Virus record (IMG/VR): IMGVR_UViG_3300020222_000019
Location: 1-60,635 of that record
Strand: one strand, 5' to 3'
Source of the DNA: a virus
DNA length: 60,635 nt
This document shows positions 55,010 to 60,635 of this stretch, piece after piece (within the stretch, counting starts at the first letter, position 1; the number at the start of each line of letters is the position of its first letter). Both the position numbers and the translations under genes were made by a program. Under the pieces are notes generated by a model. It saw only the letters and a program-made list of their open reading frames with translations, did not search any database and was not told the origin of the DNA.

Positions 55010-55405
55010 TTAATCGTTTAAAATTTCTTGTTCAGTTTCTGGTTCTTCGTAGTGTTGGACTTTTTGTGGTCTATTTTCTTCAAACCATTCAATTATTGAA
55101 TTTATCGCCCAGACAGATCCGGCCGATAACATTCCATCAAAAAATACGGAAACATATTCATTAAGTCCAATAAAATTATGAATAGGTGAAAAGAAAGTTA
55201 ATGATAGAAAAAAACCAACCCATGTTGATGTACATAACATACATTGTATCAATTCTGAAATAAATTTTCCAAGACCATTAAAAGCCATGTAGTCACTATT
55301 ACCCCAATTATGGATTGATTGTCTTAATCCGTTAAAAATTGATCCGTAGACCAGAATGGTTGTCATTCCATATGCAACCAACATAAAAATTACTAATTGT
55401 ATCAT
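55010..55405 (-). CDS. Membrane protein, DUF1360-like
   Basis: A 131-residue protein with an N-terminal membrane helix (MIQLVIFMLVAYGMTTILVY), a central LIQCMLCTSTWVGFFLSLTF resembling the Cys motif of the DUF1360 family, another hydrophobic segment (VFFDGMLSAGSVWAINSIIE) and an acidic tail. The function is unknown. It shares an ATGA overlap with the upstream coiled-coil gene. Confidence 0.55.
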   Translation of the reverse strand: MIQLVIFMLVAYGMTTILVYGSIFNGLRQSIHNWGNSDYMAFNGLGKFISELIQCMLCTSTWVGFFLSLTFFSPIHNFIGLNEYVSVFFDGMLSAGSVWAINSIIEWFEENRPQKVQHYEEPETEQEILND

Positions 55406-56028
55406 AATGTATCATTTAAATTTGAACCTCTCAAGAATACTGCATTTAATTTATTTTGTCTAGTATTTTGTAGGTCCTGGTTTATTTTTGTTAATTCTTT
55501 TATTTTATCATTTTTTTCCGTGAGTTCCTTTCTCAATTTTTGAAGTGTTTCCTGGAGCATTTTTTCATTGCTGTCGTCTAACTTAATGTCTAAACTTTGT
55601 CTAAATTCATCTAATTCTTTATCCTTTTTAGATATTTCATCTTCCAACCTGGCGATTTTTTCACCAAGTTCATTTTCATTACTTTTATCATAAACAGTAA
55701 CTACTTTTTCTACAATTTTTTCAACTGGAACTTCTTTAATTATTTCTTTTTCAACAATAACTTCCTTTATAACCTCAATAGGAACTTCAACCCGTTTTTC
55801 AATAATAACTTCCTTTATTAATTGTTTTTCATCAATAACATCAGTTTTTAAGTCATTTTTACCCTCATTAAGTGTTTCTCCTAATAATCCGTATTTTTTT
55901 ATATCAAAACCTTGTTTAAAACATTTATATATAAAACCATCAATGTCTTTAATTTTATTTTCAGAACAAAATGCCGACACTGTCTGCATTATCTTTTCAT
56001 TAAAGATTTTTGAGTAATTCGGTTCCAT
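55402..56028 (-). CDS. Coiled-coil protein
   Basis: A 208-residue protein from the ATG at 56028 (MEPNYSKIFNEKIMQTVSAF). Residues ~70-115 are a Val/Glu/Lys/Pro repeat (VEVPIEVIKEVIVEKEIIKE, then VPVEKIVEKVV). A long coiled coil follows (ENELGEKIARLEDEISKKDK). The family is unknown. It lies between the Mre11-like and Rad50-like genes and may belong to the same recombination operon. Confidence 0.6.
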   Translation of the reverse strand: MEPNYSKIFNEKIMQTVSAFCSENKIKDIDGFIYKCFKQGFDIKKYGLLGETLNEGKNDLKTDVIDEKQLIKEVIIEKRVEVPIEVIKEVIVEKEIIKEVPVEKIVEKVVTVYDKSNENELGEKIARLEDEISKKDKELDEFRQSLDIKLDDSNEKMLQETLQKLRKELTEKNDKIKELTKINQDLQNTRQNKLNAVFLRGSNLNDTL

Positions 56029-56779
56029 TTTCAATATCGTCAAATGAATTTATTGAGAATTTTAGAAATGGTCTTGGGTTTTCAAGATCGGTATATGTAT
56101 ATTCCTTGGTTTCGAAATCATAAATTCCGAACCCGTGGTTTCTAATACTTTCACCTATGTTCTGTTGAATTGGTGATCCAATCATATATCCTTTACCTGT
56201 TTTGAATTTAAATTCCTGTCTTTTATGAATATCACCACATAATACAATATCAAGTCCGTTGAACTTTTCAACATCATATGCTTCTTCACCAAAGTCAAAC
56301 CCTAAATCCGTTTTCATGCCTTGGATTGGTCCGTGAAATAAACCAACTTTAATACCTGTTGCAACATTCAAATCTGGTGGAATATTACCCTGGTATTGTG
56401 AATAAACACACCAACTAACATTTTCATCTTCATAAACACCTCTATCTCTATAATAGACAATATTTTTGTTATTTAATGAATTAATTATTGGTGTTAAGGT
56501 ATCCAGCCTATCTAAATTATTTATGAGTGCGTCGTGGTTCCCTGGGATGATAATTGTTTTTGTGATTTTGGAACATTCGGTCAATACCCAACTTACAATT
56601 TCTATTAATTCAGGACTAACAGTGTTTTTTGAATGAACGAGGTCTCCAGTAAATACAATTCTATCTGGTTCAATCTCTCTCCATTGATTGAGTGCATCTT
56701 CCATAATTGACCTATAAAGGTCGTGGTCTTTAAATAATCTGATATGAAGATCAGAGAAATGACAAATGGTTTTGATCAT
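56000..56779 (-). CDS. Mre11/SbcD-like nuclease (gp47-like)
   Basis: A 259-residue metallophosphoesterase of the Mre11/SbcD family. Motifs are ICHFSDLHIRLF, RIVFTGDLVHSKNT, IIIPGNHDALINN, VGLFHGPIQGMKT and IVLCGDIHKRQEF. The C-terminal cap is short. It pairs with the Rad50-like ATPase at 52,292. A homing endonuclease gene was inserted just upstream of it on the other strand. Confidence 0.93.
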   Translation of the reverse strand: MIKTICHFSDLHIRLFKDHDLYRSIMEDALNQWREIEPDRIVFTGDLVHSKNTVSPELIEIVSWVLTECSKITKTIIIPGNHDALINNLDRLDTLTPIINSLNNKNIVYYRDRGVYEDENVSWCVYSQYQGNIPPDLNVATGIKVGLFHGPIQGMKTDLGFDFGEEAYDVEKFNGLDIVLCGDIHKRQEFKFKTGKGYMIGSPIQQNIGESIRNHGFGIYDFETKEYTYTDLENPRPFLKFSINSFDDIENGTELLKNL

Positions 56780-56837
56780 ATTGTTTGTTTTTTTAAAAAA
56801 TATACAAAATATTTTAATTTTTCAATACTTAAAAGAT

Positions 56838-57713
56838 ATGTATATATATAAATGTATTAATATTTTTATTATAAAAAAAAATACTTGGACTAATGAAGAA
56901 ATTGAATTTTTAAAGGTAAATTACCCAATAAAAGGTGTTGATTTTTGTGTTGATAATTTAAATTACACAAAATCTAAAATATTTGCAATGACTCACAAAC
57001 TAAAACTTAAAATGTTACCTAACATTAAGAAAAAATATACGGGTAAACCAAACAATCTATGCAATGTAAATCCTTCAAAATTTGAAAATATTGTTGATAA
57101 AGATGTTTCTTATTTCCTTGGTTTGTTATGGGCTGATGGTCATATAATACATTACAAAAGAAATTACCATATTGTTTTAACTATGTTAGAAGATGATATT
57201 ATGAATATTAAATGGATTTTAGATAAAGTTGGTAAATGGAACTATAATAAAATTAAAAAAGGGTCAGAAAACTGGAAAAATCAGATTCGGATTACAACAA
57301 ACAATAAGAGAATATACGATATATTATATAAATATGATTTTACTAAAAAATCAAAGTTTTCACCAGAAAAGTTGTTAAATTCTATACCTAATGAACTACA
57401 TAGTTACTTTTATTTGGGACTCATAGATGGTGATGGTTGTTTTTACATCGGTAGAACAAAAAAATCAACAGTAAGACAATTTTCAATTTCATCAACCTAC
57501 GAACAAGATTGGTCTTATCTTGAAAAATTGTTTAATTCAATGGATATCAAATTTTCTATTAATAGGTATAATAGGAAATCTGGTAGTTCTTATTCTTTTA
57601 TTAGAGTTTCAAATAAAAAAGACATTACAAAAATTGGTGAATATATCTATAAAGATATTGATAGATTTGGTTTAGATAGAAAGTTTTTTAAGTACAACCA
57701 AATAATTTCATAA
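56838..57713 (+). CDS. LAGLIDADG homing endonuclease
   Basis: A 291-residue protein from the ATG at 56838. A Myb/SANT-like DNA-binding part (TWTNEEIEFLKVNYPIKGVD) comes first. Two LAGLIDADG helices follow: VSYFLGLLWADGHIIHYKRN and YFYLGLIDGDGCFYIGRTKK, so it is a monomeric double-motif enzyme. It is free-standing, on the strand opposite to all its neighbours, and ends 3 nt before the next minus-strand stop. No intron was seen. Such genes copy themselves into intergenic sites of related phages. Confidence 0.9.
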   Translation: MYIYKCINIFIIKKNTWTNEEIEFLKVNYPIKGVDFCVDNLNYTKSKIFAMTHKLKLKMLPNIKKKYTGKPNNLCNVNPSKFENIVDKDVSYFLGLLWADGHIIHYKRNYHIVLTMLEDDIMNIKWILDKVGKWNYNKIKKGSENWKNQIRITTNNKRIYDILYKYDFTKKSKFSPEKLLNSIPNELHSYFYLGLIDGDGCFYIGRTKKSTVRQFSISSTYEQDWSYLEKLFNSMDIKFSINRYNRKSGSSYSFIRVSNKKDITKIGEYIYKDIDRFGLDRKFFKYNQIIS

Positions 57714-57716
57714 ATT

Positions 57717-57956
57717 TTACATTACAATTTTTGGTGGTGTTCCTAAATCATCGTATCCATCTTCCTTGAATGGGTTTGGTGGTACAGGTACTGGTTCAAA
57801 TCTGGGCGGAGCAATTGTTCTTGGATTTGAAAAAAATGGATCAACATCTTTGACTATATTCATTTTTTCAACTATAGGTGTGATGTCTATGTTTTTGTTT
57901 TCAAGTTTACCGTACAAGTAACCTTCTAACCAGGCAAAAAATTCTTTGTGTGTCAT
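57717..57956 (-). CDS. Hypothetical phage protein
   Basis: A 79-residue protein (MTHKEFFAWLEGYLYGKLEN) with a helical start and a Pro-rich C-terminus (PPRFEPVPVPPNPFKEDGYD). The N-terminal EFFxWLxGYL pattern is frequent in small phage proteins. The function is unknown. It shares an ATGA overlap with the upstream gene. Confidence 0.6.
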   Translation of the reverse strand: MTHKEFFAWLEGYLYGKLENKNIDITPIVEKMNIVKDVDPFFSNPRTIAPPRFEPVPVPPNPFKEDGYDDLGTPPKIVM

Positions 57957-58099
57957 ACTAATTCTCTATTATAAAGATTTACTAAAATAATTCTTGCGAA
58001 TTTAAAATCTTTAGCTTTATTTAATTTTAATCCATAAGCAAGTGCTACACTTTTAAGGTGTGGATATGCTTCACTTATTGTCATTTTTCCTATTTCCAT
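57953..58099 (-). CDS. Hypothetical small protein
   Basis: A 48-residue protein from the ATG at 58099 (MEIGKMTISEAYPHLKSVAL), placed 1 nt after the stop of the zinc-ribbon gene. It is helical. The family is unknown. Confidence 0.5.
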   Translation of the reverse strand: MEIGKMTISEAYPHLKSVALAYGLKLNKAKDFKFARIILVNLYNRELV

Positions 58100-58100
58100 A

Positions 58101-58313
58101 TTAATCAAATAATTCAAATTCTTCATTAACAAATCCACAGTTGTTACACATATAAGTTGGAAATGGGACTATGGTATCTTCATGACTTCCGGTTAATAGT
58201 TTTGGTACTTTCTTCAATAATACAACTTCTTTAAAATACTTTGATTTACATTCTGTGCATTGAATTGTTTCTTGTTCTCTTAAATTGATTTTTGGTTTAA
58301 TAATGTCTTCCAT
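58101..58313 (-). CDS. Zinc-ribbon protein
   Basis: A 70-residue protein with two CxxC pairs (IQCTECKSKYFKEVVLLKKV and YMCNNCGFVNEEFELF) forming a zinc ribbon. The segment TGSHEDTIVPFPTYMCNNCG is typical of small conserved phage proteins of this family. It may act in transcription or replication. The exact role is unknown. Confidence 0.65.
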   Translation of the reverse strand: MEDIIKPKINLREQETIQCTECKSKYFKEVVLLKKVPKLLTGSHEDTIVPFPTYMCNNCGFVNEEFELFD

Positions 58314-58318
58314 TTTAT

Positions 58319-59182
58319 TTATTTTTTAAGCTTATTAAGCATTGGTCTTATATTCATATTAAGTATAGTATTTATTGTGGATTTATCAACTCTGTATTCA
58401 ACATATTCACGGTCTTCTGTTAATCTAACAATAATGCAACCAAATAATTTTATATTTTCGTATTTTGAACCTTCAAGCATTTTAAGAAGTAATTTACCAT
58501 ATAATGGAAGTTGTGTTTTATAGTGACCTAAAGCATTATTTGGTAAGTATTCAAATGGTGATCTCATAGGTTTAATGTACTTTTGGACTATGAAGTTTTT
58601 TTCCTGGTTTGTTTTCCAGTCTGTGATTAATAATCCTATCTCACCACTTGTTCCGACCACTAACCAAACCTTATCTGGTTGTCCGGTATAACCAAGTTCT
58701 GGATGTCCCAAAACAATTTCAGTATCAATTAAAACACAACCCCTCTGTTTTAATAATTCAACATAGTTTTTTCCAGCAACAATCATTGTGTCACTTATAA
58801 CAATTTGTTCTGCGTCACACTCAAATATTGGTTGTCTTAATTGTTTATTAACCTGGAACACTTTTAGGGTGTGGTCTTCTAAAAAATAATGAACTCTGGA
58901 CCCCATATTTGTTGATCTTGTTCCTTTTTCCGCCCATTCAGCAAGTAGTTTTTCTGTTTCATCTGGGTCACCACCAGACATTTCAAAAGCTTTTTTTTCT
59001 GATGGAAACTCATCATAAAAAAGTTTCATTACCTTTGATACTGAAGGAAAATTAGAGTGTAATTTACCATCCAAATCAAGCATTGTGTATTTGTGTGTAT
59101 CTTCTTCAAAAGTTAATTGTACCTCTTTTCGTCTTTTGGATAAGATATCTCTTATTTCTTGTGCTACTTTATATAAATCCAT
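58319..59182 (-). CDS. PD-(D/E)XK nuclease (RecB/Cas4-like)
   Basis: A 287-residue nuclease-superfamily protein. Core motifs are ELGYTGQPDKVWLVVG (Asp) and IGLLITDWKTNQEKNF (D-x-K), then the helix LGHYKTQLPLYGKLLLKMLE. The N-terminal part carries FPSVSKVMKLFYDEFP. It lacks the four Cys of Cas4. It resembles phage exonucleases that work with primase and recombination genes. Its start overlaps the primase stop by 1 nt. Confidence 0.82.
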   Translation of the reverse strand: MDLYKVAQEIRDILSKRRKEVQLTFEEDTHKYTMLDLDGKLHSNFPSVSKVMKLFYDEFPSEKKAFEMSGGDPDETEKLLAEWAEKGTRSTNMGSRVHYFLEDHTLKVFQVNKQLRQPIFECDAEQIVISDTMIVAGKNYVELLKQRGCVLIDTEIVLGHPELGYTGQPDKVWLVVGTSGEIGLLITDWKTNQEKNFIVQKYIKPMRSPFEYLPNNALGHYKTQLPLYGKLLLKMLEGSKYENIKLFGCIIVRLTEDREYVEYRVDKSTINTILNMNIRPMLNKLKK

Positions 59183-60084
59183 TAATCTCTTATTTCATAA
59201 TAATATTCGTTTATTTGTCCTTTTAAATCACAGACATCTCTATCGTTTGGAAGTTTTACAATTTTAACTTTACCCCACAATTCTCCACCATTTAATTCGT
59301 GATATAATCTTACGGCATTTTCCCAGGCATCACCATCCAAACAAATTATAACATTTCCTTTTGCATTATTGTAGATTGTTTCAAAAAGAAGTTCTGACAT
59401 ATGTTTTCCAAGCATAACAACTGGATTATCCAAAAACATTCCATCAAATGCACCTTCAACAAGATATATGTCTTTATTCCAATCAATAAGATTTTCCCAA
59501 AATATTATTTGGTCTTTTTCGGCTTCGGGATTTCTATATTTAGCTCTACTATTTGGGTCCCAACTTCTTCCAACATAATAATTTAGTTCGCCTTTTTTAT
59601 TATATGATGGTATAACTATTCTACCCATATGACTTCCTTTGTCACAAAAACCAATACCAAATCTTTCGATTATTTCATCGGTTATTCCACGACTTTTTAA
59701 ATAGTTGTATGCTTGTTTTCTTACGGGATATATTGGATGTGAGTCTTTGAATAGGGTAAAGTTTTCTGGAAGAACTACTTTTGGTTTTTTTACCTTTACA
59801 ACTTTTTCATTTTCTTCTGGTCTTAAAATTAAATAAAGTTTTTTTAATTTTTTATTACCAAATTTATCAAAAAGTTTTCCTAAATTTCCGTGTGTTCCTT
59901 CGCTATCACCACAGGCCCAACATTTATAAACACCATCAAAGTAATTTACTTCAAGGTTATGTTTGTTTCTTTCGTCATCACATACTGGACAATTAAAAGA
60001 AATTTGACCACGATTCGGATAGTGTAATCCGTGGTCGCCTAAAACTTCTTCTAATAATTCTACGATTGCTTCTTGTTCATCCAT
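59182..60084 (-). CDS. DnaG-like DNA primase
   Basis: A 300-residue primase. The N-terminal CHC2-type zinc finger reads FNCPVCDDERNKHNLEVNY and YKCWACGDSEGTHGN. The catalytic core has YNYLKSRGITDEIIERFGIG and GRIVIPSYNKKGELNYYVGR, and the TOPRIM part IYLVEGAFDGMFLDN and VIICLDGDAWENAVRLYHEL with the DxD pair. No helicase-binding C-terminal domain is present, so the helicase may be separate and outside the window. Confidence 0.93.
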   Translation of the reverse strand: MDEQEAIVELLEEVLGDHGLHYPNRGQISFNCPVCDDERNKHNLEVNYFDGVYKCWACGDSEGTHGNLGKLFDKFGNKKLKKLYLILRPEENEKVVKVKKPKVVLPENFTLFKDSHPIYPVRKQAYNYLKSRGITDEIIERFGIGFCDKGSHMGRIVIPSYNKKGELNYYVGRSWDPNSRAKYRNPEAEKDQIIFWENLIDWNKDIYLVEGAFDGMFLDNPVVMLGKHMSELLFETIYNNAKGNVIICLDGDAWENAVRLYHELNGGELWGKVKIVKLPNDRDVCDLKGQINEYYYEIRD

Positions 60085-60112
60085 TCACTATAATATAAGT
60101 GAATTTTTTAAC

Positions 60113-60635
60113 TTAATCAAATATTAATTTTTTTCCGTTTCTTTTTGATTCATATAAATCGGAAACGTTGATATAATGTTTTAGAAATCTTTTTTCTTCA
60201 ATTGAATTTGCATCGATTTTAATATTTTCATCTTTGTGTTCACATTTTGAAACCTGGATTGTGGACCAAATCCATAAATTTTCATATAACCAGGTATTAA
60301 CCATATAATCATAATCCCAATTATTTTTTTCACATTCTTTATGAATATGTCTGCCAATTTCTACAGTACCAATTACGTGATCACCCAACTTTTCCCTTTT
60401 TTCAATTGATTTTTCGGTTCTAATTGCAAGACTAAGACCACTTTGTGTCCCAATACCCATATAACCTAAACCACGATATGAATCAAGTTTCAAATCAGCT
60501 TCTGGTGTGTTTAAATTTATTGCATTTTTTAAATCTATTAGTTTTCTGTAGAAATACCTTTGGTATTTTTCTTTGTTTTCATTCCAATAGTGGTCTCTTC
60601 TAAATTCATTGAAATATTTTTTTACGTCTATACCC
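60113..60635 (-). CDS. Hypothetical protein, 5' end outside window
   Basis: The frame is open from the window edge to the stop at 60113, giving 173 visible residues without an obvious start. Internal TTG or ATG codons near 60460-60493 are unlikely starts because coding continues upstream (VKKYFNEFRRDHYWNENKEK, YQRYFYRKLIDLKNAINLNT). The visible part includes LDSYRGLGYMGIGTQSGLSL. The family is unknown. It precedes the primase gene by 28 nt. Confidence 0.6.
   Translation of the reverse strand, partial: GIDVKKYFNEFRRDHYWNENKEKYQRYFYRKLIDLKNAINLNTPEADLKLDSYRGLGYMGIGTQSGLSLAIRTEKSIEKREKLGDHVIGTVEIGRHIHKECEKNNWDYDYMVNTWLYENLWIWSTIQVSKCEHKDENIKIDANSIEEKRFLKHYINVSDLYESKRNGKKLIFD

Noticed and set aside
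60085-60112. Short inverted repeat (TTCACT / AGTGAA) before the primase gene
   Set aside because: Six base pairs with no T-run on the coding strand; too weak to call a terminator.

Overview
The window looks like one continuous piece of a large tailed phage (Caudoviricetes) that infects a member of the Bacteroidota, probably a flavobacterium. I infer this from the low GC content, the dense gene packing with frequent ATGA overlaps, and the near absence of Shine-Dalgarno sequences. Promoters of the Bacteroidota form (TTTG, 19-20 nt, TAnnTTTG), a histone H1-like (Hc1) protein of Bacteroidota type and many proteins of typical phage families point the same way. No rRNA, tRNA or ribosomal protein gene was seen. 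Both window ends cut through a gene.

Layout. Positions 1-11,600 (all minus strand) hold nucleotide metabolism and DNA damage genes: thymidylate synthase, a GSII-type glutamine synthetase, UmuC with a protease-dead UmuD, a short UvrC, an Smr protein, a HAD phosphatase and many small proteins. A 735-residue YadA-head-like fibre or adhesin follows (11,612-13,819). Positions 14,000-30,100 hold an AAA+ ATPase, RNA ligase, polynucleotide-kinase-like P-loop protein, HAD phosphatase, two phosphoesterase or metalloprotease genes, Nudix, lipoproteins, a methyltransferase-DUF3310 fusion and a membrane-active-domain/ECF-sigma fusion. Positions 30,100-47,400 hold candidate virion or internal-head proteins, redox proteins, DUF932, DnaJ, Hc1-like histone, a lysis-like block (amidase and two membrane coiled-coil proteins) and a large membrane protein. 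Positions 47,400-60,635 hold a structured ncRNA candidate, two cytosine-5 methyltransferases, an RpoD-like sigma factor, a CRISPR array next to a TnpB nuclease, a Rad50/Mre11 (gp46/gp47-like) pair, a LAGLIDADG homing endonuclease, a PD-(D/E)XK nuclease and a DnaG-like primase.

How it fits together. Two promoter classes can be read. The first is the host-type TTTG/TAnnTTTG promoter, whose -7 element ends exactly 4 nt before the start codon of uvrC, RNA ligase, tnpB and three small genes, so these mRNAs should be leaderless. The second is a TATTTATW box 3-5 nt before the start of six other genes. Several genes of the second class begin with short amphipathic N-terminal tags shared by otherwise unrelated proteins. 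I infer that these may be late proteins packaged in the head and injected.

The most unusual findings are: (1) a five-repeat CRISPR array 107 bp downstream of a catalytically intact TnpB with its own consensus promoter, with a candidate scaffold/tracr-like RNA between them; (2) a tagged pretoxin-like/ECF sigma fusion; (3) a structured non-coding RNA with a perfect promoter; (4) a terminator whose stem contains the next gene's start codon; and (5) two gene cassettes bounded by duplicated gene-end sequences.
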